Of a stretch of 64,000 nt of DNA, positions 11,288 to 23,064 are shown piece after piece. The notes below the pieces were generated by a model that ran no database searches, was not told the DNA's origin, and worked only from the letters and a program-made list of their open reading frames with translations. This DNA is from Gonioctena quinquepunctata (lineage: Eukaryota > Arthropoda > Insecta > Coleoptera > Chrysomelidae), in the NCBI GenBank assembly GCA_018342105.1, contig JAFIRS010001442.1, forward strand, positions 248,001-312,000, given 5' to 3'. Numbering within the stretch: the first letter of the stretch is position 1; the number at the start of each line of letters is the position of its first letter. Both the position numbers and the translations under genes were made by a program.

Positions 11288-11490
11288 AGGTGAACACGAC
11301 ATAAATTAAACATAATCGAGCTTATCAGAAAGAAACATTTGCATTCAATGTCCATTGATATTATATGGAAGTATGCATGGATTTTCAGGTGAATATCATT
11401 CAACGTTCTGCGTGGTATTTGCCAGGAAAGTAGTTGTTTTTCACCTGAGATCTACCATTTTCTGGTTCAATTTTATATTGAATCCTTTAT

Positions 11491-12023
11491 TTTTTTTTTT
11501 TTTATTTTAGACATAATACATCCAACAGGCCTAAGCCCAATAACAGGAGTATATAATAATAATAATTATAACAATTTGAAGTGAATGGTAAATCAGGAGT
11601 AAATGATAATCAATGGTAACAAATAATAACAAAATCATAACAAAAAGATGCCTAGCTATATGTCATTCGAAAGAGTGAAGGTTAGATTACATAGAAAAGG
11701 TGATAACTTAGAATAAAGTACAGATGCACGAAGGAGATACAAGTAAAAAATTCAAAGTGTATATATGGCGAAGCTAATTTGGAATAAGTTTATACAGTTG
11801 CTTTCTAAATTCATTCAAGTTAGAAAAGAAGATGTCTACAGAGGGTACATTGTTGAGGCTTCTACACATAGTTGAGATTGGACTATTGTAGTGATGCTGT
11901 GAATTTGGCATGTCGATTCGAAAAGACAAGTGTGACCTTGACGAAATACGTGGAGTATTGAAATTTAATAGTGATAATAGAGATGTTGAGTCAACTTGGT
12001 TATTTATCAGTTTGTATACAAAT
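11491..12023 (-). mobile_element. LINE 3' half with poly(A), separated from its 5' half by family A
   Basis: A poly(T) run at about 11491-11505 is the poly(A) tail of a minus-strand LINE. Its 3' UTR follows, then an open frame from about 12010 to the stop at 11774 (LINNQVDSTSLLSLLNFNTP, RSHLSFRIDMPN, FFSNLNEFRKQLYKLIPN), typical of the end of a jockey/CR1-like ORF2. At 12024-12035 lies ATGATATTTGCT, repeated at 18292-18303 where the LINE resumes. The reading frame is continuous across the junction (REIANI then IFVYK). The short TTTAT flanking both outer ends may be its own TSD. Confidence 0.8.
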
Positions 12024-15000
12024 ATGATATTTGCTGAGAGATAAGTGCCATGTGAAGTGGAATGAATAGAAAAATCGAATTTAAACGGTTTTCTTCACAT
12101 AAAGGATTCAATATAAAATTGAACCAGAGAAAGGTAGATCTCAGGTGAAAAACAACTACTTTCCTGGCAAATACCACGCAGAACGTTGAATGATATTCAC
12201 CTGAAAATCCATGCATACTTCCATAAAATATCAATAGACATTGAATGCAAATGTTTCTTTCTGATAAGCTCGATTATGTTTAATTTAAGTCGTGTTCACT
12301 ACAATCGCATACCGGTTTCAGGCTTCTTGGCCCTCATCAGTACGGAGTCAACCAGCCAAAAGTCCAAAGAACTCTGGCTGAAGGAGACACAACGTAAACA
12401 AACCATCATCGATCTTGTAACACCTATAGGTACGCCGAAAGATAAACTTTAACTGGCGGTACCTAGTGACAGAAAGAACACTCGAAAATCTCCCACCTCG
12501 ATAGGTTTCTAATAAAGATTCTTCTCGTAGGAGTGCAAGCCCGTTAGCATATAGTGAGAGATAAGTGCCATGTGAAGTGGAATGAATAGAAAATCGAATT
12601 TAAACGGTTTCTTCACATAAAGGATTCAATATAAATTGAACCAGAGAAAGGTAGATCTCAGGTGAAAACAACTACTTTCCTGGCAAATACCACGCAGAAC
12701 GTTGAATGATATTCACCTGAAAATCCATGCATACTCCATAAAATATCATGGACATTGAATGCAAATGTTTTCTGATAAGCTCGATTATGTTTAATTTGTC
12801 GTGTTCACCTAACAATCCGCATACCGGTTTCGGGTTTGGCCCTCATCAGTACGGGAGTCAACCAGCCAAAGTCAAAGAACTCTGGCTGAAGTGAGACACA
12901 ACGTAAACAAACCATCATCGATCTTGTAACACCTATAGGTACGCGAAAGATAAACTTTAACTGGCGGTACCAGTGACAGAAAGAAACACTCGAAAATCTC
13001 CCACTTCGATAGGTTTCTAATAAAGATTCCTTCTCAGTAGATGGCAAGCCCGTCTAGCATATAGTGAGAGTAAGTGCCATGTGAAGTGGAATGAATAGAA
13101 AAATCGAATTTAAACGGTTCTTTCACATAAAGGATTCAATATAAAATTGAACCGGAGAAAGGTAGATCTCAGGTGAAAACAACTACTTTCCTGGCAATAC
13201 CACGCAGAACGTTGAATGATATTCACCTGAAAATCCATGCATACTTCCTATAATATCAATGGACATTGAATGCAAATGTTTCTTTCTGATAAGCTCGATT
13301 ATGTTTAATTTATGTCGTGTTCACCTAACAATCCGCATACCGGTTTCAGGCTTTGGCCCTCATCAGTACGGAGTCAACCAGCCAAAGTTCCAAAGAACTC
13401 TGGCTGAAGTGAGACACAACGTAAACAAACCATCATCGATCTTGTAACACCTATAGGTACGCCGGAAAAGATAAACTTAACTGGCGGTACCTAGTGACAG
13501 AAAGAAACACTCCGAAAATCTCCCACCTCGATAGGTTTCTAAATAAAGATTCCTTCTCAGTAGAGTGGCAAGCCGTCTAGCATATAGTGAGAGATAAGTG
13601 CCATGTGAAGTGGAATGAATAGAAAAATCGAATTTAAACGGTTTTCTTCACATAAAGGATTCAATATAAAATTGAACCGGAGCAAGGTAGATCTCAGGTG
13701 AAAAACAACTACTTTCCTGGCAAATACCACGCAGAACGTTGAATGATGTTCACCTGAAAATCCATGAACACTTCCATATAATATCAATGGACATTGAATG
13801 CAAATGTTTCTTTCTGATAAGCTCGATTATGTTTAATTTATGTCGTGTTCACCTAACAATCCGCATACCGGTTTCAGGCTTCTTGGCCTCATCAGTACGG
13901 AGTAGTCAACCAGCCAAAGTTCCAAAGAACTCTGGCTGAAGTGAGACAACGTAAACAAACCATCATCGATCTTGTAACACCTATAGGTCGCCGGAAAGAT
14001 AAACTTTAACTGGCGGTACCTAGTGACAGAAAGAACACTGAAATTCCCAACTCGATAGTTTCTAAATAAGATTCTTTCAGTAGTCAGCCCTCTAGCATTA
14101 GTGAGATAAGTGCCATGTGAGTGGAATGAATAGAAATCGAATTTAAACGTTTTCACATAAAGGATTCAATATAAATTGAACCGGAGAAGGTAGATCTCAG
14201 GTGAAAACAACCTATTTCCGGCAATACGCAGAATGTTGAATGATATTCACCTGAAAATCCTGCATACCTTCCATAAAATCAATGGACATTGAATGCAAAT
14301 GATGAGGGCCAAGAAGCCTGAAACCGGTATGCGGATTGTTAGGTGAACACGACTTAAATTAAACATAATCGAGCTTTATCAGAAAGAAACATTTGCATTC
14401 AATGTCCATTGATATTTTATGGAAGTATGCATGGATTTTCAGGTGAATATCATTCAACGTTCTGCGTGGTATTTGCCAGGAAAGTAGTTGTTTTTCACCT
14501 GAGATCTACCTTCTCTGGTTCAATTTTATATTGAATCCTTTATGTGAAGAAACCGTTTAAATTCGATTTTTCTATTCATTCCACTTCACATGGCACTTAT
14601 CTCTCACTATATGCTAGACGGGCTTGCCACTCTACTGAGAAGGAATCTTTATTAGAAACCTATCGAGGTGGAGATTTCGAGTGTTTCTTTCGTCACTAGG
14701 TACCGCCAGTTAAAGTTTATCTTTCCGGCGTACCTATAGGTGTTACAAGATCGATGATGGTTTGTTTACGTTGTGTCTCACTTCAGCCAGAGTTCTTTGG
14801 ACTTTGGCTGGTTGACTACTCCGTACTGATGAGGCCAAGAAGCCTGAAACCGGTATGGATTGTTAGGTGAACACGACTTAAATTAAACATAATCGAGCTT
14901 ATCAGAAAGAAACATTTGCATTCAATGTCCATTGATATTTTATGGAAGTATGCATGGATTTTCAGGTGAATATCATTCAACGTTCTGCTGGTATTTGCCA

Positions 15001-15870
15001 GGAAAGTAGTTGTTTTTCACCTGAGATCTACCTTTCTGGTTCAATTTTATATTGAATCCTTTATGTGAAGAAACCGTTTAAATTCGATTTTCTATTCATT
15101 CCACTTCACATGGCACTTATCTCTCACTATATGCTAGACGGGCTTGCCACTTCTACTGAGAAGGAATCTTTATTAGAAACCTATCGAGGTGGAGATTTTC
15201 GAGTGTTTCTTTCGTCACTAGGTACCGCCAGTTAAAGTTTATTTTCCGGCGTACCTATAGGTGTTACAAGATCGATGATGGTTTGTTTACGTTGTGTCTC
15301 ACTTCAGCCAGAGTTCTTTGGACTTTGGCTGGTTGACTACCTGTACTGATGAGGGCCAAGAAGCCTGAAACCGGTATGCGGATTGTTAGGTGAACACGAC
15401 TTAAATTAAACATAATCGAGCTTATCAGAAAGAAACATTTGCATTCAATGTCCATTGATATTTTATGGAAGTATGCATGGATTTTCAGGTGAATATCATT
15501 CAACGTTCTGCGTGGTATTTGCCAGGAAAGTAGTTGTTTTTCACCTGAGATCTACCTTTCTCTGGTTCAATTTTATATTGAATCCTTTATGTGAAGAAAA
15601 CCGTTTAAATTCGATTTTTCTATTCATTCCACTTCACATGGCACTTATCTCTCACTATATGCTAGACGGGCTTGCCAATTCCTACTGAGAAGGAATCTTT
15701 ATTAGAAACCTATCGAGGTGGAGATTTTCGGAGTGTTTCTTTCTGTCACTAGGTACCGCCAGTTAAAGTTTATCCTTTCCGGCGTACCTATAGGTGTTAC
15801 AAGATCGATGATGGTTTGTTTACGTTGTGTCTCACTTCAGCCAGAGTTCTTTGGACTTTTGGCTGGTTGA

Positions 15871-15921
15871 CTACTCCGTACTGATGAGGGCCAAGAAGCC
15901 TGAAACCGGTATGCGGATTGT
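15871..15921 (+). ncRNA. Hammerhead ribozyme-like motif, family A
   Basis: Intact consensus copy: CTACTCCGTA, CTGATGA, GGGC/GCCT stem II, GAAA, ACCGGT stem III, A, TGCGGATTGTT. One of a series on the plus strand at intervals of about 530 bp. Confidence 0.75.
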
Positions 15922-16402
15922 TAGGTGAACACGACTTAAATTAAACATAATCGAGCTTATCAGAAAGAAACATTTGCATTCAATGTCCATTGATATTTTA
16001 TGGAAGTATGCATGGATTTTCAGGTGAATATCATTCAACGTTCTGGTTGGTATTTGCCAGGGAAAGTAGTTGTTTTTAACCAGAGATCTACCTTCTCTGG
16101 TTCAATTTTATATTGAATCCTTTATGTGAAGAAAACCGTTTAAATTCGATTTTTCTATTCATTCCACTTCACATGGCACTTATCTCTCACTATATGCTAG
16201 ACGGGCTTGCCATTCTACTGAGAAGGAATCTTTTATTAGAAACCTATCGAGGTGGGAGATTTCGGATGTTTCTTTTCGTCACTAGGTACCGCCAGTTAAA
16301 GTTTATCTTTTCCGGCGTACCTATAGGTGTTACAAGATCGATGATGGTTTGTTTACGTTGTGTCTCACTTCAGCCAGAGTTCTTTGACTTTTGGCTGGTT
16401 GA

Positions 16403-16454
16403 CTACTCCGTACTGATGAGGGCCAAGAAGCCTGAAACCGGTATGCGGATTGTT
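16403..16454 (+). ncRNA. Hammerhead ribozyme-like motif, family A
   Basis: Intact consensus copy, identical in all core positions to the one at 15871. Confidence 0.75.
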
Positions 16455-16937
16455 AGGTGAACACGACTTAAATTAAACATAATCGAGCTTATCAGAAAGA
16501 AACATTTGCATTCAATGTCCATTGATATTTTATGGAAGTATGCATGGATTTTCAGGTGAATATCATTCAACGTTCTGGGTGGTATTTGCCAGGAAAGTAG
16601 TTGTTTTTCACCTGAGATCTACCTTCTCTGGTTCAATTTTATATTGAATCCTTTATGTGAAGAAAACCGTTTAAATTCGATTTTTCTATTCATTCCACTT
16701 CACATGGCACTTATCTCTCACTATATACTAGACGGGCTTGCCACTTCTACTGAGAAGGAATCTTTTATTAGAAACCTATCGAGGTGGGAGATTTTCGGAG
16801 TGTTTCTTTCTGTCACTAGGTACCGCCAGTTAAAGTTTATCTTTTCCGGCGTACCTATAGGTGTTACAAGATCGATGATGGTTTGTTTACGTTGTGTCTC
16901 ACTTCAGCCAGAGTTCTTTGGACTTTTGGCTGGTTGA

Positions 16938-16990
16938 CTACTCCGTACTGATGAGGGCCAAGAAGCCTGAAACCGGTATGCGGATTGTTA
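16938..16990 (+). ncRNA. Hammerhead ribozyme-like motif, family A
   Basis: Intact consensus copy with full stem I, core, stem II and stem III. Confidence 0.75.
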
Positions 16991-17472
16991 GGTGAACACG
17001 ACTTAAATTAAACATAATCGAGCTTATCAGAAAGAAACATTTGCATTCAATGTCCATTGATATTTTATGGAAGTATGCATGGATTTTCAGGTGAATATCA
17101 TTCAACGTTCTGCGTGGTATTTGCCAGGAAAGTAGTTGTTTTTCACCTGAGATCTACCTTTCTCTGGTTCAATTTTATATTGAATTCTTTATGTGAAGAA
17201 AACCGTTTAAATTCGATTTTTCTATTCATTCCACTTCAACTGGCACTTATCTCTCACTATATGCTAGACGGGCTTGCACAATTCTACTGAGAAGGAATCT
17301 TTTATTAGAAACCTATCGAGGTGGAGATTTTCGGAGTGTTTCTTTCTGTCACTAGGTACCGCCAGTTAAAGTTTATCTTTCCGGCGTACCTATAGGTGTT
17401 ACAAGATCGATGATGGTTTGTTTACGTTGTGTCTCACTTCAGCCAGAGTTCTTTGGACTTTTGGCTGGTTGA

Positions 17473-17524
17473 CTACTCCGTACTGATGAGGGCCAAGAAG
17501 CCTGAAACCGGTATGCGGATTGTT
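17473..17524 (+). ncRNA. Hammerhead ribozyme-like motif, family A
   Basis: Intact consensus copy. The next unit (near 18008-18058) has lost one base in the stem I strand. Confidence 0.75.
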
Positions 17525-18303
17525 AGGTGAACACGACTTAAATTAAACATAATCGAGCTTATCAGAAAGAAACATTTGCATTCAATGTCCATTGATATTT
17601 TATGGAAGTATGCATGGATTTTCAGGTGAATATCATTCAACGTTCTGCGTGGTATTTGCCAGGAAAGTAGTTGTTTTTCACCTGAGATCTACCTTTCTCT
17701 GGTTCAATTTTATATTGAATCCTTTATGTGAAGAAAACCGTTTAAATTCGATTTTTCTATTCATTCCACTTCACATGGCACTTATCTCTCACTATATGCT
17801 AGACGGGCTTGCCACTCCTACTGAGAAGGAATCTTTCATTAGAAACCTATCGAGGTGGGAGATTTTCGGAGTGTTTCTTTCGTCACTAGGTACCGCCAGT
17901 TAAAGTTTATCTTTCCGGCGTACCTATAGGTGTTACAAGATCGATGATGGTTTGTTTACGTTGTGTCTCACTTCAGCCAGAGTTCTTTGGACTTTTGGCT
18001 GGTTGACTACTCGTACTGATGAGGGCCAAGAAGCCTGAAACCGGTATGCGGATTGTTAGGTGAACACGACTTAAATTAAACATAATCGAGCTTATCAGAA
18101 AGAAACATTTGCATTCAATGTCCATTGATATTTTATGGAAGTATGCATGGATTTTCAGGTGAATATCATTCAACGTTCTGCGTGGTATTTGCCAGGAAAG
18201 TAGTTGTTTTTCACCTGAGATCTACCTTTCTCTGGTTCAATTTTATATTGAATCCTTTATGTGAAGAAAACCGTTTAAATTCGATTTTTCTATGATATTT
18301 GCT

Positions 18304-18430
18304 ATTTCTCTACGTTTTCTCAGGCTAACAAAATTGAATTCTTCCAATAGTAAATCGTATTCGTAGTGATAAATGGGATAAGTGTGGTGTTTCTTGTAGA
18401 ACAGGAATTTAAGAAATTTCTTTTGAACTG
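18304..18430 (-). pseudogene. LINE 5' part, continuing the copy at 11491-12023
   Basis: Minus strand reads VQKKFLKFLFYKKHHTYPIY, then EEFNFVSLRKRREIANI, the block just before the C-terminus of jockey/CR1-like reverse transcriptase (compare RKFLKFLCFK and FSVDSLESRRNRS in the LINE at 41006). The frame runs across the family A insertion into IFVYK at 12023. The 5' end is truncated at about 18430, where family A sequence of the outer insertion resumes. Confidence 0.75.
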
Positions 18431-18480
18431 ATTTATGTGAAGAAAACCGTTTAATTCGATTTTTCCCATCAGATACTTGA

Positions 18481-19645
18481 TCAGATACTATTCTGATATC
18501 TTTCATGTTATGGAATGGACATTGTCCTTTGTCGCTCCTGGAACAATGATGAATAGACGATCAAATGAATGACTTCCCATTAAGAATCCAAGAGCAACAT
18601 ATTCTTCGTACATATATCATCGCCTCTAAACTGAGGTCAGGCCGCATAATATCAATTAGACGTCATAATTTAGCACTCGGGGTTTTTGCTACGTTGATAA
18701 TGAAAACATTTTGATTCGCAGTTGACGTTAAGTCAAACAAGCAAATTCTGCGCACTGTTTATTTCAGGCGATCAACCAATTAGCAGAATTGCTCTGGGAG
18801 GTAATTTTCGAGCGAGTCATTAGCGACGAAATATGGTCGAAGTTCTAGCCAGACAGGAGAGTCTTGAAATAATACGCGGCGCGTTATCGCCTGTCAAATA
18901 TATCAACAAAATACGTTTCTGTGTTTGACAAATCGTCGTCTTAATATCTGTTGCTCGGCAGACACCCATATGTTGAACGCCGCTTTGAACTGCTATAGTT
19001 TTTTTTATCGCAGGAATCGGGATTATGTTGTTTTATCGCGGCGACTATTCTGATATGATTTATGTATCGACTAGTTCTTTGATATAGTTCGTGTGGTATC
19101 GACAATATGTATCAATAACTCAGCAATATTTTCATTTCTTTTGATCAATATTTCGTTGATGCAATATTTCATTGAATACTATTGAACCCGATGGTGTTGG
19201 GAAACTAACATAGAATATAGGAAATATGAACAAATGTATAAAAATGTTACTCTGGTTCTCAGTAACTAATTGCGCATTTTTCAATGTTAAGAAAACGATT
19301 CATTGTATTATTTTCAATAGATATGGGATTCCCAAAGAAATCATAATATTTTTCGAACAACTGGACAAAACAGAACAATTTTGTTCGGTTACCACTTTAA
19401 AAACTTCAGTTTCTTAATATATCGTGTTTTTGTGTTGGTTTTATGTTTTGAAAGGTACATTAGTTTAAAAAAAACAACATAGTGGCCACTTTGCCCGTAT
19501 AGGTCGGGTAAAGTGGCCAGACCCTGGCCACTTTACAGTACAGATAGAGTCTTAGTGGATATCATTACTTATAACATAACTAAATTGATCGTATCGGGCT
19601 TAGTGTATGAATCAAACGGGCTATTTATGAAACTGAGAGTCAAAC
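18481..19645. other. Unassigned stretch
   Basis: No gene recognised. At 19481-19540 a GTGGCCACTTTGCCCG-type word occurs three times in alternating orientation, forming an imperfect palindrome that could be the end of an unidentified element. The open frame at 19226-19417 has no domain. Confidence 0.4.
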
Positions 19646-20220
19646 TAATATACAAGTGAAATATAAGCGCCATATGAAGTGGAATAAAAATAGAAAAATC
19701 GAAGTGCAGTCTTCTTCACAACAAAAGTTCAATATAAATTGAACCAGAAAATGGTAGATCACAGGGGAAAAACAACTACTTTCCTGGCAAATACCACGCA
19801 GAACGTTGAATGATATTCACCTGAAAATCCATGCATACCTCCAGATAAATGAACATTGAATGCAAATGTTTCTTCTGATAAGCTCGATTATGTCCAATTT
19901 ATGTCGTGTTCGCCTAACAATCCACATACCGGTTTCAGGCTTTTGGCCTCATCAGTACGGAGTCACAGCCAGAGGTCCGAAGACTTGACCGAAGCGAGAC
20001 ACAACATAAACAGAACCATCATCGAGTCTATACACTATAGGTACGCCGAAAAGAAAACTTTAACTGGCGGTACCTAGTGAAAATAAACGCCATTGAAAAA
20101 AATTCCTTCTCAATAGGAGTGGAAGCCCGACTAGCATATAGTGAAAGATAAACGCCATGTGAAGTGGAATAAAAATAGAAAAATCGAAGTGCAGTCTTCT
20201 TCACAACAAAAGTTCAATAT

Positions 20221-20272
20221 AACTCCGTACTGATGAGGGCCAAAAAGCCTGAAACCGGTATGCGGATTGTTA
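20221..20272 (+). ncRNA. Hammerhead ribozyme-like motif, diverged family A
   Basis: CTCCGTACTGATGA, stem II GGGC/GCCT with loop changed to CAAAAA, GAAA, ACCGGT, ATGCGG. The loop varies while stem and core are kept. It lies exactly at the orientation switch. Confidence 0.75.
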
Positions 20273-20749
20273 GGCGAACACGACATAAATTAAACATAAT
20301 CGAGCTTATCAGAAAGAAACATTTGCATTCAATGTTCATCTATATGGAGGTATGCATGGATTTTCAGGTGAATATCATTCAACGTTCTGCGTGGTATTTG
20401 CCAGGAAAGTAGTTGTTTTTCCCCTGTGATCTACCATTTTCTGGTTCAATTTATATTGAACTTTTGTTGTGAAGAAGACTGCACTTGGATTTTTCTATTT
20501 TTATTCCACTCCACATGGCGTTTATCTTTCACTATATGCTAGTCGGGCTTGCCACTCCTACTGAGAAGGAATCTTTTATTTAGACACCTATCGAGGTGGG
20601 AGATTTTCGGAGTGTTTCTTTCTGTCACTAGGTACCGCCAGTTGAAAGTTTTCTTTTTCAGCGTACCTATAGGTGTTATAGACTCGATGATGGTTCTGTT
20701 TATGTTGTGTCTCGCTTCGGTCAGAGCTCTTCGGACCTCTGGCTGGTGA

Positions 20750-20803
20750 CTACTCCGTACTGATGAGGGCCAAAAAAGCCTGAAACCGGTATGCGGATTG
20801 TTA
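20750..20803 (+). ncRNA. Hammerhead ribozyme-like motif, diverged family A
   Basis: Same motif with a one-base longer stem II loop and the full stem I strand CTACTCCGTA. Confidence 0.75.
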
Positions 20804-21182
20804 GGAGAACACGACATAAATTAAACATAATCGAGCTTATCAGAAAGAAACATTTGCATTCAATGTACATTTATATGGAGTTATGCATGGATTTTCAGGT
20901 GAATATCATTCAACGTTCTGCGTGGTATTTGCCAGGAAAGTAGTTGTTTTTCCCCTGTGATCTACCATTTTCTGGTTCAATTTATATTGAACTTTTGTTG
21001 TGAAGAAGACTGCACTTCGATTTTTCTATTAATATACAAGTAATATAACATAATCTTCTTCTAGAGTTTAAGTTGTTATGAATACAAAATTAAGTTTCAG
21101 TTTTAAATTAACTACAATTCTGTTTGCTGATAAAAGTATGTCTATAAGGAAATAAATCAGAATTAGTAAAAGCTAAACAGAC

Positions 21183-21867
21183 TATTTTTTGCAATATTCA
21201 CAATGAATATCATCGTCGTCTCCTTCACATCCTGCACATTCTTGGTGAGCCCATTCCTTGCAAAGGGAGCACCTAATCCAGTCCTAATTTTATCTTGGTT
21301 TAGAATAAGGTTCGTTGCAATAAAAACATATGCAATCTTCTTCCTCCTCTCTTTTTTCTTCGTCTTCTTCTTCAAAATTAAGTCGTTTATTTGACTGTGT
21401 TTTTTGTAAGGGAAAATTTTCTTTTATCTGCCCTCTGCCAAATCTATGCTACTAGGTTTATCAACTGCCACCTTTCCAGCCAAATATCTGCCAATGGGTC
21501 CGGAAACTTCCAAATCTGCACTGCTAGGTACAGTAACTGCCTGCATTCCAGCCAAATCTCTACAGCTTGGTCCGGCTGTCGCCCGTTTTTTAACAAAATG
21601 TCCAACACTGGGGAAATGTTTGGCCTCATCATATGTTGCTGCTTATCCATCTTCATGTTATTCCAATGCATTTATACGGTTTGCTACATTTTCACCTAAA
21701 TTTTGGCCCTCGTCATTCTTGCCATCGTTCATCGGAATGTCTGACACTTCTGCAGCACAAAACACGTTTGGGTTGAAAGAAAAAATTCCGCATTTGGTAA
21801 ACCCGTTGATAGCTGTTGTAGGTACTGCTGCATGTAAAAGTGCCCCACCAAGGAGTTTGCTGATTTG
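21183..21867 (-). pseudogene. pogo/Jerky-like transposase, C-terminal half
   Basis: Minus strand from the junction at 21877: YQISKLLGGALLHAAVPTTA, then INGFTKCGIFSFNPNVFCAA, matching the end of the DDE_1 domain of pogo/Jerky-type transposases. A Ser/Pro-rich tail follows, and at 21183-21270 a Cys-rich finger (WIRCSLCKEWAHQECAGC, then HCEYCKK and stop), a C-terminal feature of many insect members. Frameshifts separate these parts. The N-terminal half lies at 23089-23735, with a PLE between them. Confidence 0.75.
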
Positions 21868-21921
21868 GTATTGAGTTGATTACTATCGTTTCGGATGTCC
21901 ATCGTCCTAATGGATTCAAAA

Positions 21922-21974
21922 GGTTTTTCACGACGTTTCGAATGCTTATATCTGCAATCGTCTTCAGGTGAATA
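21922..21974 (-). ncRNA. Hammerhead-like motif in PLE end
   Basis: Minus strand CCTGAAGACG, GATTGC, GCATTC, GAAACGTCGTG. Stem II has one mismatch in this copy. Confidence 0.35.
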
Positions 21975-22002
21975 ATGACAAGTTTAGGTGCTACTTACCA
22001 AT

Positions 22003-23064
22003 TTATATGACTGTCGGTGCAATGATGCGTGTAATTCCACCATGTGCAGTGGTGCGTGTAATTTCGCGCGGTGTTGTGGTGCGTGAAGTTTCGCGCCTCT
22101 GCAGCCCGCCAGAAAGAGCAATCAGTGGTTTCCATACGTTCTTGATCTCAACGCTTGGTTGACTGAAGGCGTTATTGGCTTTGATGTAGGCGGCCTCTTT
22201 GAACTTTCGTTTGAACCAATGCTCATCTCTATGAAGAACACTTGCGTCGTCCCATAGAACTCGATGGTGCTCAGTCCAGGCGTGGTCAGCGATTCCAGAT
22301 TTTGATGTTTCTCCACGTTGAGTCCATTTTTTGTGCTCATCCAATCGTACCAATAACGGTCTCTTTGTCTCTCCAATGTAGGAATCTCCGCATTCACATG
22401 GAACTTCATAAATGCAATTCTTACTGATTTCATTCTGGTTGTCAGGTTTGGTCTTGGTCAGGAAACTCCGTAAAGTACTGCCGGATTGGAAGCAGCTCTT
22501 GATGTTGAACTTGTTTCCGATCCTTCTGATCTTTTCGGAGACACCTCTGATGTACGGAAGGCAGATCACTGTGCATTGTTGTTGCTCTTCAGACGTCTTC
22601 GTTCTCCGGAGTTGTTTCAATACTTCTTCTAGGAGTTTCTTGGGATATCCATTCCGGTGAAGGTCCTCTCTGATGTGGTTTAATTCGGCATCTAGTGACT
22701 CCACGTCGTTGCATATGTGCGTCGCTCTCTCTACCAACGTTCTCACGATCCCTCTCTTCGTCGAACTCGGATGGTTGTAGCTGTAACTGAGGTACTGCCC
22801 CGTATGTGTCTTCTTTCTGTAGACGGAGGTGCGGATTCCATTGCCTATTCTCTCAACGTTCACATCGAGGAAGGGTAAGGCACTGTTGGTTTCCATTTCC
22901 ATCGTGAATTTGATCAAATCCCTGATTCTGTTAATTCCTGAGAAGAAATCCTGGAGATATTCGTCTCCGTGATTCCATATAATGAAGGTGTCATCCATGA
23001 TCCTCAACCATAGCTTTGGTTTGTATTCTGCGTCCCGTATAGCCAATTCTTTGAACCACTTCAT
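22003..23064 (-). pseudogene. PLE reverse transcriptase (C-terminal part) with GIY-YIG nuclease
   Basis: 353 residues without a stop. Near residues 22-30 is RIMDDTFIIW, the DD box of Penelope-type reverse transcriptase, followed by thumb-region sequence (ALPFLDVNVER, then YRKKTHTGQYLSYSYNHPSS). Near residue 215 the GIY-YIG nuclease begins (CIYEVPCECGDSYIGETKRP, then VRLDEHKKWT, later IADHAWTEHHRV). PLE RTs use the nuclease for target nicking. The fingers and first palm motifs are missing because the copy is 5'-truncated, so it is not functional alone. The tail after about residue 325 reads through the untranslated repeat and may not be coding. Confidence 0.85.

Larger units (their letters stand above)
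12036..18291. mobile_element. Family A hammerhead-repeat array (inner copy)
   Basis: Flanked by a perfect 12-bp direct repeat ATGATATTTGCT. About four plus-oriented units (12036-14302) are followed by about seven and a half minus-oriented units (14303-18291); the switch falls inside the sequence near GCAAATGATGAGGGCC. Unit starts in the minus half recur every 525-535 bp. It begins GAGAGATAAGTGCC and ends CGATTTTTCT, like the other two family A insertions. Open frames inside it are in register with the repeat and have no domain. Many units, especially 12460-14300, differ by single-base deletions, suggesting unpolished long-read consensus. Confidence 0.85.
10163..18465. mobile_element. Family A hammerhead-repeat insertion (outer copy), interrupted by a LINE
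   Basis: Flanked by a perfect 15-bp direct repeat CCATCAGATACTTGA (10148-10162 and 18466-18480). Its own sequence is 10163-11490 plus 18431-18465: one full plus-oriented unit of about 533 bp, part of a second, a switch of orientation at about 10941, then a minus-oriented unit. The rest (11491-18430) is a LINE containing a second family A insertion. Units have no convincing coding capacity. Each unit carries a hammerhead-like core and a conserved stem-loop. The left end starts about 28 nt further into the unit (AAGATAAGTGCC) than the right end, which stops at CGATTTTTC; the PLE at 34449 shows the same asymmetry. Confidence 0.85.
19658..21029. mobile_element. Family A insertion, diverged copy, with 12-bp TSD
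   Basis: Flanked by a perfect 12-bp direct repeat TAATATACAAGT (19646-19657 and 21030-21041). One plus-oriented unit and the start of a second run to about 20222; minus-oriented units then fill the rest. Sequence differs clearly from the 10-18 kb copies (for example GAAGTGCAGTCTTC instead of the TTTAAACGGTTT region), yet the hammerhead core, stem-loop and end points are preserved. This is independent evidence that the unit, its inverted organisation and its termini define one mobile family. Confidence 0.85.

Noticed and set aside
10682..18173. Many 60-115-residue frames with similar sequence across family A
   Set aside because: They are repeat translations in both orientations, broken at different places in different units, and lie across the ribozyme and stem-loop; no evidence for coding.
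21391..21874. Plus-strand frames of 102 and 142 residues
   Set aside because: They are shadows of the minus-strand pogo/Jerky-like transposase, whose motifs are clear on the opposite strand.
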